This document shows, piece after piece, positions 33,201-43,976 of a stretch of DNA of 64,000 bases. A program made the translations under genes and the position numbers. Position 1 is the stretch's first letter. Each line of letters starts with the position of its first letter. The notes below the pieces were generated by a model. The model searched no databases, was not told the DNA's origin, and saw nothing but the letters and a program-made list of their open reading frames with translations. The DNA comes from Sorghum bicolor (lineage: Eukaryota > Streptophyta > Magnoliopsida > Poales > Poaceae): the NCBI RefSeq assembly GCF_000003195.3, contig NC_012872.2, forward strand, positions 51,503,695 to 51,567,694. Direction: 5' to 3'.

Positions 33201-33390
33201 TGCTTGCGTTCGCCGAGAGCAACCCGGCCAGCACCTTCAGGTTGGACAAGTACGTGCTGTTTTCTCCGTACCGGCCACCATCCTCGCTGCACGTGTAGTA
33301 TAGAGGAATGAACTCCGTCGTCACATTGTCGGCTGTCGCCGTCGACAAGATCAGGAGCACTGCCGTAATAAGGAAGACGAGGGACTGCAT
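27228..33390 (-). CDS. Cysteine-rich receptor-like kinase (CRK), seven exons
   Basis: In transcript order the exons are 33390-32580, 31306-31205, 30345-30185, 29068-28861, 28754-28514, 27772-27619 and 27524-27228. All introns are GT-AG, the phases agree, and the joined frame is 657 residues without a stop, a normal CRK length. Exon 1 has a signal peptide (1-20) and two DUF26 (Gnk2-like) domains. The second has the canonical C-x8-C-x2-C ([13 protein letters not shown]); the first has C-x9-C and lacks the third Cys. Exon 2 is the membrane helix. Exons 3-7 form the kinase: GEGAFG, AIK (Lys368), HRDLKASN (465-472), DFG (485-487) and GYMAPE. It is an RD kinase of the plasma membrane; family members act in defence, oxidative stress and cell death. 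A TATA box lies about 90 bases upstream of the ATG. Introns carry several MITEs and a duplication, one MITE ending within about 12 bases of a splice donor. Confidence 0.93.
28803..28830 (+). repeat. G-rich run in CRK intron 4
   Basis: GGGGGTTGGGGTTGGG continues into a 12-G run. Four or more G-tracts could form a quadruplex on the non-coding strand; on the CRK transcript it is a C-run near the 5' end of the intron (exon 4 ends at 28861). Confidence 0.8.
29097..29328. mobile_element. Tourist-type MITE in CRK intron 3
   Basis: The TIR GGCCTTGTTTAGTT is inverted at the right end, and TAA flanks both sides (29094-29096 and 29329-29331). The 232-bp core has no coding. It is the best copy of a family also seen in fragments at 10396, 21800 and 32146. 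Confidence 0.9.
29613..29864 (+). repeat. Tandem duplication in CRK intron 3
   Basis: Copy 1 (29613-29732, 120 bp) and copy 2 (29733-29864, 132 bp) begin AGCTCATTGGTTGTC and are nearly identical apart from a 12-bp insertion (near TATTCCTACTAG) in copy 2. The lack of divergence implies a recent event. Confidence 0.92.
31031..31192. mobile_element. MITE abutting the exon 2 splice donor (CRK intron 2)
   Basis: GGCCTGTTTGGAT at the left is inverted at the right end (ATTCCAAACAGGCC). The 160-bp element holds paired AAAGCTCTAAT/ATTAGAGCTTT motifs. It ends about 12 bases from the exon 2 border at 31205, so the functional donor sequence lies immediately next to transposon DNA. Confidence 0.75.
31436..31735. 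mobile_element. MITE-like element in CRK intron 1
   Basis: It starts GGGCAGTCCAATGCTAGAAAC, cut here to the motif GGCAGTCCAATGCTAG, and contains inverted ACATATAGAAACC/GAAACTATATGT motifs. The right end, near TAAAAACTACTCCC, is not sharply defined. Non-coding. Confidence 0.45.
31736..31990. mobile_element. Stowaway-like MITE in CRK intron 1
   Basis: The left ACTCCCTTGATACCCATAAAG faces an inverted CCGTCCTAAACAACTTTCTT at the right. The AT-rich core is typical of Stowaway elements. The ends are diverged. Confidence 0.5.
32146..32376. mobile_element. Diverged Tourist-family MITE in CRK intron 1
   Basis: It shares AAGATTCGTCTCGC, TTTAATGCT and the end CTAAACAAG with the element at 29097, in the opposite orientation. 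It is older, with imperfect TIRs. Confidence 0.6.
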
Positions 33391-33474
33391 GTGGACGAGG
33401 AGCTAGGTTCCGTTCAGCTACAAAGTATAGAGAGAGCTACGTTTTGTGTCTCATAGTCATAGAGATAGCAGATC

Positions 33475-33482
33475 TATTTATA
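33475..33482 (-). promoter_or_regulatory. TATA box of the CRK gene
   Basis: On the minus strand CTCTATAAATAGATC lies about 90 bases upstream of the CRK ATG at 33390, followed by a CT-rich leader (CTCTCTCTATAC). This is the expected geometry for a plant TATA promoter. Confidence 0.75.
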
Positions 33483-33499
33483 GAGATCGATAAAAAAAA

Positions 33500-33765
33500 A
33501 ATCTGCCGGCTGTCTCAATAGGAGACCCATTTCGAACCCAAACCCAAAATGGGTCTCCAACACAATACCTATAGCCTCCAACAGAGTACCCAACCAAATC
33601 TAAAATGGGTCTCCAACACAATACCTATAGCCTCCAACAGAGTACCCAACCAGAAGACCCATTTTGGGTATCAGGAGAGACATAACCCAAATTTGGGTAT
33701 CCTCTGTCTTCGAGACCCATTTGTAGAGAGTGTTGTCTTTTAGGTCTTATTGTTGGAGAAGACTA
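33500..33765. mobile_element. MITE-like element with internal 56-bp duplication, CRK promoter
   Basis: GGAGACCCATTT-type motifs at the left face AGACCCATTTG and TTGTTGGAG-type motifs at the right. Within it, a 56-bp unit starting GGGTCTCCAACACAATACC is tandemly repeated (33551 and 33607). It lies directly upstream of the CRK TATA box. Confidence 0.55.
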
Positions 33766-35573
33766 AAAATAAGTATGGAACCTTTTACCTGTAGTGCTAC
33801 CCAAAGGACAAATGGGTCTTGTATTTTGGGTGACGATTGTTGAAGATAGTCTAAATAGATCATATATAGAGACCTGATAAAAACCCTAATAAGTCCATCT
33901 ACCCTCTTGGCTTCTTCAACTAGCCTCTCTCTCATTTTTTTCCCACAGTGCCGACATTTCTCACTCTTCACCTAGCTAGCTATAGCTCTCCCCTCTCTAG
34001 CAATGGTCCTACCTATTTACTCCAGTTTTTAGAATAGACCGTGGGAAAGCCATGTCGTATGCGGTATTAACTCATATGGATTGGGATCAGGGCTGAAAGC
34101 ATCCCAAAAACAGTGATGACAGCGGTATCGGCTCAAGCGTGAAGGAGTTTCTGTAGTCAATCTTTTTCGATGTCGATCAAAGCAAAAAGAAAAAAAGACT
34201 AAATGAGATATAAGAATCAAATAACTAGGAAGAATATAATTAGTATATAGCAATGTAATTGTGGAAGGTCATTTTTATTTCAATTATAGATAGAATTGAT
34301 CACCTTTTCTAATCATGTTGTCCAAAAAACACATAGTACCTACTACAAATTGTTTATGCAATCCTGTTTCTTAATTATGAAAATAAATATGTAGTTTTGA
34401 TCTAATTTGTACCATAAATAATCACCATGCAAGAGAGAGAAAATAAACAACCTAATTAATCAACTAATGTGTACCACTAAAGAAATATTTTTCATTTTCT
34501 TATTATGATAAATGAATTCAAAGAAAACAATTAGCACCAAATTAATATTTTACCGCTATTGTTTATGCAAACTTAATCTCATTTCGCAAACAAACATAAT
34601 ATGATTATTGCTAATAAAAAATTGTAATCCCAGACACCTATGTATAGATCTAGATCTAGACAAAAACCAAATCCCTGCTCAAAAACTAATTAATAGTCCA
34701 TTAAAATCAAGACATGGCCACTAAATAAGTGTAGAATCATGTTCTACTAAATTTACCCTAGTACCTCCAAAGATTTGGTCATGCTTTCTTTCATAAATGC
34801 CTTAACCACCAAACAAAAGAGACAATTAAGCACTAGTCTACCAAAAAAAACTTCAAAAAAGAAGCTTGGAATAGCATTTAGTTATCTTCTAGAACCTCTT
34901 CCACCAAAGAAATCAAATCCCCCCTCAAATTTGCAATTTTTGGGAGGTAGCCTAGAAGAAGGAGGGTGATTACTATATATGCCTTGGAGCTTAGTAGGGG
35001 TGTCTCAAAAGTCAGCTGCTCCTACAAATGGATCGGTAGAGGGTCACTAGTATAACCAATCGTCCCTTCAAGTGCCCCCATTTTTAGGGGTGTAATATCG
35101 GCTGCCTCTACTGATCCATTTGTAAGTGCGGTTGACTTAGTGGAGCCCAAACCGAGCCACAATAGTGGTGGTTGAATCACTAGTCGCCCTGATTAAAAAA
35201 ACATGCACCTCTATAAATAGTTTTGTACTCCCTTTATTCCAAATTATAAGATGTTTTATTATTTTTAAGGTTGGTGCACCTAGCTAGGTTTGTTTTAAGG
35301 TTAGCAAGGATACCTAGAAAGCCTCAAGTCACCATAGAGACAAAGAGAGAACATAGATTGAGGTTGAAAGTGTTTAGAGTTTGGAGGAATAAAAATAGTA
35401 AATTTTGTATGTATGATTTCATCGATTGGTTGCCCCACAATCATCCTTGGCCCTTTATATTTATGGGGTGTGGATAGGTCTTATTCTGTGGGAGGTCTAA
35501 AATCTTGCCCAAAACACGTAATAAATTGACCCAGAATGTTTCTACAACTCTGCTCTTAGACTTGCCAATCTAG
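33766..35573. other. AT-rich intergenic stretch
   Basis: No gene is seen. 35024-35041 (ACAAATGGATCGGTAGAG) is inverted at 35106-35123 with one mismatch, a hairpin-forming pair inside a likely small TIR element. 35228-35265 has a Stowaway-like end (ACTCCCTTTATTCCAAATTA). The rest is plain AT-rich sequence. Confidence 0.45.
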
Positions 35574-35747
35574 ATGACACCATTCGATTTTAACATCCGA
35601 TGTGATATTCCGAGCATCACAACTTGTTCATCTAATGGCCGGGACATAGTAGTAGGCACTCGCGACCGCCGCCGCCGCCTGCGTCCGTCGCCGGAGGTAA
35701 CCTCGACGGCCACCCCTTCCCCCTCGCTGCTTCCTGTGCACCTTCAC

Positions 35748-37739
35748 ATGGATCCCAGCTCTAGCTCCCCAAGGCCTCACTGGGCCGATGAGGTTGAGGA
35801 CATGGATGCGCCTCGCTCTGCGGGCAGATCCATTGACCTTCCTCCCCTAGCGGCAGTCGCTCACGCCTCCTTCGTGTTGAGGGTGAGTTCGCTGGACCCG
35901 GAGGCGGCGCCGTTCTTCGCCTCTCCTGGCGCCTCAAAGAGGCTCCACTTCTCTGACTCCGAGGAGTCATTTGGGGACTCCGACACTGGCTGCCGGTCGC
36001 CGCGTCCAACGGCGGCATCCCGCACCAAGCTCTGTGGACGTCGCCGTAGGCCGCGTCGTCGCCATGCTCGTCGCGGGGCTCCTCAGCTTGCCTCCTCGCC
36101 CCTTCAACCCAGTGCTCCAGTCAGGCTTGTCACTCACCGGCCTCGTCTGGCCGCCGAGGCCAACGCCGACGGCTTCCGTCAAGTTCACAGTCACAGGCGT
36201 TGGAGGAGATCTACCCCGCCTCGTCGCCCGGTACCCGCGGACCTTGTCGGTAAATGCTTCAACTGTCTCTCGGATTCCCATGTCAAGGCGGACTGCACTT
36301 TTCCCTCTAGATGCTTCCACTGCTTCGAAGAGGGCCACCAAGAGCGTCTCTATCCACGCTTGGGCCGGAGGACGTGCAAACGCAGCCGCTCGCCGGGTTG
36401 TGGGGCTGATAGCCGGGGCTCCCGGCGCTTCCGTCCGGCAACCCGTCGCCCGCCCCGTTGCTCGTCGTCTGCAGACACCATCTCGGCACGCTCGGCTTCC
36501 ACGGGGCGTGAACCTTCTGTTCCTCCGGTCTGCGCTCCGCCCACTCTTGTGCACGCCGCCGACGGGCCTTCCTCGGAGCCGCCCCGTGGAGGATATATCG
36601 ATCTGGGGTGTGGGCGCCAGACATGGCCGGCCCCCACTCTGCCGGTGGCAACCGAGGGTGGAGCTGATGGCGCGGGCCCCTTACGCGGGTTCCCCCGCGA
36701 CCTTCTTCGGCGTGTGACCGAGGTGCCTCCGGCGTCGCCACACTCGAGGGCGCACACACCGCTGCTGCAACTAGTGGTTGTTCCTCGCACGGCAAGGCTA
36801 CAGGCTGCTAAGGACATGCTTTCGTCGTTGGCTCTCCTAGCACTGGTCCTGGGCACCAGGCCGGCTGTCACGCCGGCCGCCGTGACGCTCCATCTAGCGG
36901 AGTTCTACGGCATCTCGGAGGACCGTGTTTCTGTCTGCAGGACGACCCCCGACGACTTCATCGTGCGGTTCCGACAGGTGGCTGATCTGGAGCTCGTCTT
37001 CAACAACCAGCGCCCCGCAGGTGCCCCCCTAATCCTGCGGTGGCGCCGCTGGAACCGCTTGATCATGGGCTCCTCGGGCGCCTTCCATTATCGCGCGCTC
37101 GTCGGAATGAAGGGTGTTCCGTCGCACGCCCGCTGCGCGGAAGTGGCACAGTGCATCCTCGGTAATGCGGGGACGAAGATCTAGTTGGTCGACACCGATG
37201 GCCTCGATGACCCTGATGACGAGCGGGAGTTCTTTGTGTCGACTTGGTGTGCACATCTGGACCTCATACCGGACGAGGTCATCATGGCGGTGCCGGAGCC
37301 TGAGGAGGTGCACGACGGTGGACCGCCCTTATACCTAAGACCGGAAGAGGTCATCCATGACGACATCCCCGCTCTAAGGTACTTTGTCTGACTTAGAATC
37401 GTCGAATTTCAGGATTGGCACACACCGCCGCCATCGTCGTCGGATGACGACGACGGAGATGGTGGCGGCTCCGACGGTGACAGACGACAGCAACTTCAAC
37501 GGTTTCCACCCTGGCTTCGAGGGGGGAACAGTCGTGGGCCGCGGCCGCGGACAACGAGGTTCGCCGGCGCTACTGGGCCGCGTCTTGGCCCGGGTCACGG
37601 GGCGCCTTTCCGGGCATGAGAAACGAGGAATTCCGTCCTCGTCGGCGCGCTACTTTGCCCCATCACGTCAGCAGTGGGGGAAGGGGCGTGTCGTACAGTG
37701 CCCATCTCTCGGCCCGCCTCTGCAACGCCGCGTGTCTAC
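35748..37739 (+). pseudogene. Zinc-knuckle, LINE ORF1-like (DUF4283-type) protein, broken
   Basis: The frame is open from 35574; the likely start is ATG 35748 (MDPSSSSPRPHWADE). A Ser/Pro/Arg-rich N-half is followed by one good CCHC knuckle (CFNCLSDSHVKADC) and a second whose final Cys is replaced by Tyr (CFHCFEEGHQERLY). Farther on is a domain with FYGISEDRVSV and DDFIVRF, then LILRWRRWNRL, a pattern common in grass LINE-type ORF1 and DUF4283 zinc-knuckle proteins. A TAG at 37182-37184 and a TGA at 37389-37391 interrupt the same frame, which otherwise continues through EFQDWHTPPP and an Asp-rich run to TGA near 37617. GC is far higher than in neighbouring DNA. The Athila-like LTR at 37740 cuts the sequence, so any reverse-transcriptase ORF would lie on the far side of the insertion. 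A domesticated host gene is the alternative. Confidence 0.6.
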
Positions 37740-38924
37740 TGTTGATATTTAGTAACACAATATGGAATTGATCCGCAAGCGCACGGATATCGGTGAGCAC
37801 TTCACCCGGGATGTTATCCAGAGTATCGTGCATCTGACTAACCCGGTCTATTACTACTAACCTTTAGGCTACAAAGAATGCGTCTCGATGTGAGTGATGT
37901 ATAGAGAAGACTACAACTGCACTCTCGTTCTAACCTTGGTAAGGATGATCTACTGTTCTGTTGGGGAGGCTTACGGAATCTAGACACCACAGAGGATGTT
38001 CGACCCGCACCTATAAACTCTATCGATCCTACTAACGGGATATGGGCTACAAAGGTAACTCAGAAATGTCACGTTCCTGGCTACTACCATGGTTCAGCTA
38101 GTCAGGGGATATCTATGAGTATCCTAGCCCAAACACCAAGTTTACGCTAGAGATGATTACTCTAAACTCTACGTGAAGAGATCAAAGTAAACTCATAAAC
38201 CAAAGAACAATAAAACAAGAACTTACTAGAATTTAGAAGTCGAAATACTGAAGAATCCTAGGAGCAAGCCTCGGGTTAGAAGACTTGATCCCGTAGGTAC
38301 AACCTCGGAGTAGACAACGACAGGCCGGGCTTCCTCTGATCTACACCTCCACTCTATCTCTCTCAATCTAGTAGAACTAGTCTACTCTCACATTGGATGC
38401 TAAGCCCTAAGTCTATGTAGAGGAAAGGTTATCCTTCGAGGGCATCTCTCAACTCTATAATGAACTTGTTCTCCTCCAGGGGCCAGGGGGTCTGCTTATA
38501 TAGTCCCCTCAAGTGAACGTGGGCCGTCAGATCAAACTGACATTGATTGAACGGTTATCCTTGATCCTTTAGGTCGGTGGAGCATGATCCGCGAGATTCA
38601 CCGTGTTTGGCTACAGGAAGGGGGCGGGCGCCCAGGGGGGTAGGGCGGGCGCCCTGCTCCCGGGCCCGATCGTCTTCCTGTTCGTTCCCGTGGCTTCTGG
38701 AGTCTTCTAGATGATAGAAAATTGCGCGGTACGTTAATATCTCTATGTAATCCCGACATGTGGGCCTTTCTTCCTTATTTCCTGATAACCTCCTGCAGAA
38801 ACAGATAAACAACAAAACTCGTGGAATTCTGTCAGATCAAACCCTAATTCTAGGTGTTGTTTGTATATTAGTCATTTCCCTTGTGTATTTGATAATTAAA
38901 ATTGATACTTAAGAACTGTCAACA
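37740..38924 (-). mobile_element. LTR of Athila-like element A (3' LTR in element orientation)
   Basis: The 1185-bp LTR runs from TGTTGATATTTAG to AACTGTCAACA. Sequence resembling a polypurine tract (reversed: AAGTATGGGGGTG) adjoins it at 38925-38940. The left flank is TCTAC. It contains two GGGCGGGCGCCC motifs 21 bases apart (38622, 38643). Confidence 0.9.
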
Positions 38925-40208
38925 AACACCCCCATACTTAGGCTTTTACTCGTCCTCGAGAAAAGGATGGTTAAGAAAAATATCTGTGGTTAAAACATTG
39001 TAAAGCATTCTCTTCATACCTGCAGGGTGTTGTAAAAATTCACTGTGTACCGTAGTCAGAGAAATATATGGTCAAGAGTAGAGGTCCTTTCTTTTCAATC
39101 CTGTTACTTGGAGTTTTTGTATATTTTTGAAAAGAAATTTAGCATACCTTTATCCTCATAGGTTCTCTCAAATCACTCATTATCTTTTGTATATCTCACT
39201 GAGGCTGTTTTAATTTGCAAAAATTCTCAAGCATACTTACCTTGCATTTATTGCCTGATCAAAACAGGATCCGAGGAGAGGAATGTCATACTCTTAGATC
39301 AAAGACTTTGGAATTAAAAACTTGTCAACTCTTATTGGCATATTGCTTATTAGAGGGACCATGGGCTATCATTTTCTTTCTTTTCTCTTTCTTTTTCAGG
39401 TGGATACCGAGGTACCCTTAATTCTACTGCCGGACACTCGTCCATTTTTTCTGCGAGGTTGTCGAGCACTTGCTCCTTTTTATTTCCTCGAGATATCCTT
39501 ATTTTTGCATAGCCCATGCCTCTAACGCAATAATACTTCGGAAGAGTGAATCTTTTTGAATAGATGTCTTGATCTTAGGAGCATGATAAATCTCTCAACA
39601 AGGGTCTAACTCATTTTGAACAAACTCAATATAGAGTAGATAGCTTTTATAATTATCATATTAATATTTTCAGGTTTATCAGGCATATAAAACACTGAGG
39701 ATGGTAGCTAGAATTTTTAAATAAATTCTCCAAGCAACAATGATATCAAGAATAAGGAACTCATACTCTACCATCTTACATTCCACAGTGACTTAAGTAA
39801 CACAGGGTTTTAAATGATTTTATAATAATTGCAAGTTTTCAGGAAATATCACAGAGTGAGATTAATCATGATTGGAAACATTTTGACCTTGTTAATTTAT
39901 CATGTCGGAGATAATATTCTGCATGAACCAAGATATATGAGTATGTTTAAAGTGTGTAGAGTATGTACCTGAATCGTGGAGTGGTGAAGTCGAAGTGCTT
40001 TTGGCATGTCAGGGGATCTCCCCCATACTTGTTTTATGCTTTCTTGCATAATAAAGTAGAGACACACAAGACATAATAATAATAATAATAGTAATCTTTA
40101 TTAATCTTGAGGCATTTATTACAAATGACTAGTAATGAACTGAAGCTAATAATAGATCTAAACCGAATTTAAAGATAAATAACTAAGAAGCACTGCCTCA
40201 AGATCTAA
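38925..40208 (-). other. Element A non-coding 3' region
   Basis: It is homologous along its length to 47826-49127 in copy B. There are no reading frames of note. An (AAT)n run is at 40073-40091. This is the space between the extra ORF and the 3' LTR. Confidence 0.7.
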
Positions 40209-40826
40209 TCTAGATAACTTAGCGGCGCTCTAACTCCCTGATCTTCTTATTAGCACTAGCAAGATCATGCCTAAGACCTAGTATAACAGTGTTCTAGTTA
40301 GAGAGCTGCCTAGTGACAGAGTTAACCAAGGACTGGAGCTCTATGATGACCCTGTCTAGCCTACGAACGTCCTCATCAATATCTACTATAGTCTTGCGAC
40401 GCTTAGGAGGTGTCTCAAGAGCATTGAGAGCATGCTTGGGGGCTGCCTTAGGAGGGATGAAACGGACTTTGGCTGCTCAAACCCCCTCGAAGTAATTCCT
40501 CTCCTCCTCCGTAGTGTAGCGGATGCTGCTGATCTCGCCGCTCCGGTTGGTATTGACTCCAACGACCCTCTCATTGGGTCTGGGTGGCAGGATCCTTATG
40601 CCGGCTGGCACCTTGACGGTCCCTTGAGAAGTAGGGACTGTGGCGGTGCGGTGAGAACTGGTTGAGCATGGTAGGATTGGGCGGAGCTGCACTAGCGTAA
40701 TGGCATGGCTTCTAGCTGTCGCTCAGTGTTGGCTGGGACGAGAGCGTGGGCGTCGGGGTCTTCCTTGGGCTTTTTGTTGAGGTCGTAGGGGACGACTTCC
40801 CAATCGTCGTGGAACTCTTCGGCCAT
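40209..40826 (-). pseudogene. Relic of the extra Athila ORF (copy A)
   Basis: From ATG 40826 the frame matches the intact ORF of copy B (49128-49757): MAEEFHDDWEVVPYD, PDAHALVPANTERQLEA. It then meets a TAG after MPLR, a deletion of about 20 bases around 40612, and a TGA after YFEG. Function unknown; see the copy B entry. Confidence 0.8.
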
Positions 40827-41207
40827 TGGAGCAGCGAGGGACTAAGCAAGCTCTAGTTGAAGAAGGAGAGAAGGCTTGTATGAATTGGTGTTTGAAAACT
40901 GACGTCAGGGGTCTGTTTATATAGGGGTCAAAAAGTGCCTCTAGGGTTTGCTCGGGCTACTCCCGCCGTCGTGCGTGCGAAACTTTCCATCTATATGATT
41001 ATTTAGTTTACCATAAATGTGTTTAGCGCGACGGAGGAAATCGGGACTGAGAGGCGACAGGGGCTAGGCGCCCGCCCTCTTCATCAGGGCGCCCGCCCTG
41101 TGCCTCGCTCCTCTGTAGGCCCGCTTCCTCGAGCGTACTTCTAGATGCAGACTTTATTCGAAAAATATATATGTGGCCCAAAAACATCAGATTAAAAAAG
41201 TTGGGCT
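40827..41207 (-). other. Element A spacer with paired GC-rich motifs
   Basis: Non-coding. AGGCGCCCGCCC (41066) and GGGCGCCCGCCC (41087), 21 bases apart, are the inverse of the pair in the LTR. TATATAGGGG lies near 40918, a possible TATA for a minus-strand message of the extra ORF (reversed: TATATAAACAG). Confidence 0.5.
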
Positions 41208-42571
41208 CTAATTCTCCATGGGAAGGTAGAAATGGATCACGTCTATCTCTTCTAATTCTTTATTGGGCTCTAAAAATAATTTAAGACGTTGACCATTTAC
41301 CTTGAATAACGTACCTTCGTCATTTTGAAGTGTGATAGCTCCGTGGGATGATGAATTGGTTACCTTGAATGGTCCTTCCCATTTACTCCGGAGTTTTTCA
41401 TGCCCGAAAAGCTTCACCCTCAAATTAAAAAGTAATACCCTATCTCTGGGCGCGAACTCCTTCTTCTTGATCCTCTTGTCATGCCACCTTTTGACTCTTT
41501 CTTTATAGATCTTCGAATTGTGATATGCTTTCTCTCGCCATTCTTCCAATTCTGATAGTTGCATTCTTCTATGATCTCCAGCGACATCTAGGTCCATATT
41601 CCATCTCCTTATGGCCCAGTGTGCTTTGAATTCTAGTTCAACAGGTAGGTGGCAAGTCTTCCCGTACACCAATTGGTATGGGGACATTCCAATTGGGGTC
41701 TTTTATGCTGTCCGGTATGCCCAGAGTGCATCAGGTAACTTGTCTTTCCATGCCGTTCCCATCTCATTGACTGTTTTCTGAAGAATATTCTTGATTTGCT
41801 TGTTGGAAGTCTCTGCTTGACCACTTGTCTGAGGATGGTAGGGGGTAGCGACATTGTGACGTATTCCATGTTTTGATAGATAGTGCTTGAAGCGTTTGTC
41901 GATGAAGTGTGCTCCTCCATCACTTATCACTACTCTGGGGACTCTAATCTTGGAAATATAATTTCTTCAAACGTCCTCTTTGAACTGATGTTGTCGGCAT
42001 GCTTGCAAGGTAGTGCCTCTACCCACTTGGAGACGTAGTCAACTGCCACCAAGATGAACTCACACTTCTTTGATGGGGGAAATGGACCCATGTAATCTAT
42101 TCCCCAGACATCAAAGAGCTCAATTTGAAGGTTGTTGGTGAGTGGCATGGCATCTCTTGTGTTTATGTTTCCGTGCCTTTGACATGGCTCACATCTTCTG
42201 ATATATTGCTTTATGTCTTCATACATTGTAGGCCAGTAGAATCCACACTGCCAGATCTTTGAATGTGTACGGAATGCTCCATAATGACCTCCATATGGTG
42301 ATGAATGACATCTGTCGATGATCTTCCATCCTTCCTCAGTGGTCACACACCTCGTGAGTAAGCCATCAGAGCATACTCGGAAGAGGTATGGCTCATCCCA
42401 TATATGTGAACGACTTTCTTGAGTAAGCTTCTTCTTGTTCGCTCCTAACAATATCTGCATACCAGGGGTCAGACCTGTTAATCTCGTAGAGCATGTCGTC
42501 CTAGAGTGAATCATTGATGGGGGTTTCCTCTGGATTCTTAAAATACATTCTAGACAAGTGATTAGCGACAT
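41208..42571 (-). pseudogene. Element A integrase, frameshifted
   Basis: The HHCC zinc region ([24 protein letters not shown]), the first catalytic Asp ([12 protein letters not shown]), the second ([10 protein letters not shown] spanning a frameshift near 41930) and the C-terminal part to PMEN are all recognisable but lie in three frames. A deletion near 42455 joins the RNase H tail to this part out of frame. It cannot encode a working integrase. Confidence 0.85.
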
Positions 42572-43892
42572 AATTCTCTACTCCCTTTTTGTCTTTTATT
42601 TCTAAGTCAAATTCTTGAAGTAATAAGATCCATCTAATCAGGCGAGGTTTAGCATCTTTTTTAGTGAGCAGATATTTTAGTGCAGCATGATCAGTGTAAA
42701 CAATTATTTTAGCTCCAACTAAATAAGATCTAAATTTATCAATGGCAAAGACAACAGCCAGAAGCTCTTTTTTAGTGGTTGCATAATTAAGTTGAGCTCC
42801 TGCCAAAGGTTTACTGGCATAAGCAATTGCATGATGCTTCTTATCTTTAGTTTGTCCCAAAACTGCCCCCACAGCATAATCACTAGCATCACACATAATT
42901 TCAAAAGGCAACGACCAATTAGGGGGTTGAATGATTGGTGCAGAGATGAGTGCATTCTTTAATAAATTGAAAGATGTTAGGCATGCATCATCAAATTCGA
43001 AAGGAGCATCCTTGGCTAGCAAAAGAGTAAGTGGTCTAGCAATAAATGAAAAATCTTTTATGAATCTGTGATAAAAACCAGCATGGCTAAGAAAGCTTCG
43101 AATTCCTTTTATATTCACAGGTGGAGGTAGTTGTTCAATTAGTTCAATTTTAGCTTTGTCTACCTCAATACCTCTTTCAGACACTAGGTGTCCCACCACT
43201 ATTCCTTCCCAAACCATAAAATGACATTTTTCCCAATTAAGGACTAAGTGTTTTTCTTCACATCTTTGCAAAACCTTGTCTAAGTTTTCAAGACAACCAT
43301 CGAAAGTTTTTCCATATACAGAGAAATCATCCCTGAAAACTTCCATAATCTCTTAAATTATATCAGAAAATATAGACATCATGCATCTTTGAAAAGAAGC
43401 TGGCGCATTACATAACCCAAAAGACATTCTACGGTAAGCATAAGTTCCATATGGGCATGTAAAAGTGGTTTTGCTTTGATCATCGGGATGGATCGGGATC
43501 TGGTGATACCCTGAATATCCATCTAAGAAACAGAAGAACGAATGGTTCGCTAATCGCTCTAGCATCTCATCTATGAAAGGTAAAGGAAAATGATCCTTTT
43601 TCGTGGCTTTGTTTGGTTTTCTATAGTCTATGCACATCCGCCACCCTGTGACGGTGCGTTGTGGAATTAGCTCGTTCTTTTCATTCGTAACAACAGTCAT
43701 GCCTCCCTTTTTAGGCACAACTTGGACTGGGCTTACCCACTCACTGTGCGGCACAGGATATATAATCCCTGCATGCAGCAACTTCATAACTTCCTTTTTA
43801 ACTACCTCTCTCATCGCGTTGTTTAGTCTATGTTGGGGCTCTCGAGAAGGTGAAACAGAAGGATCTGTCGGAATACGATGGGTACAAATCAT
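42501..43892 (-). pseudogene. Element A reverse transcriptase and RNase H, broken
   Basis: RT motifs are present ([43 protein letters not shown]). A TAA at 43353-43355 interrupts the frame just before the catalytic motif, which reads FRDD here and FMDD in copy B, so the Met is lost. RNase H ([27 protein letters not shown]) follows, and a TAG ends the frame at 42501. Several independent lesions show an old copy. Confidence 0.88.
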
Positions 43893-43976
43893 AGGACTGA
43901 TTCCTGTAAGATCTTGGAGTGAGTAGCCGAAAACTTAGTGATGTTTCTCAAGAATGGTCATCAATCGCAGAGTTTT

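Noticed and set aside
32698..33303. A 201-codon plus-strand frame opposite CRK exon 1
   Set aside because: It is the antisense shadow of GC-rich DUF26 coding sequence; the minus strand has domains and consistent splicing.
35967..36871. Several minus-strand frames of 160-195 codons
   Set aside because: Shadows of the high-GC zinc-knuckle pseudogene, with no motif of their own.
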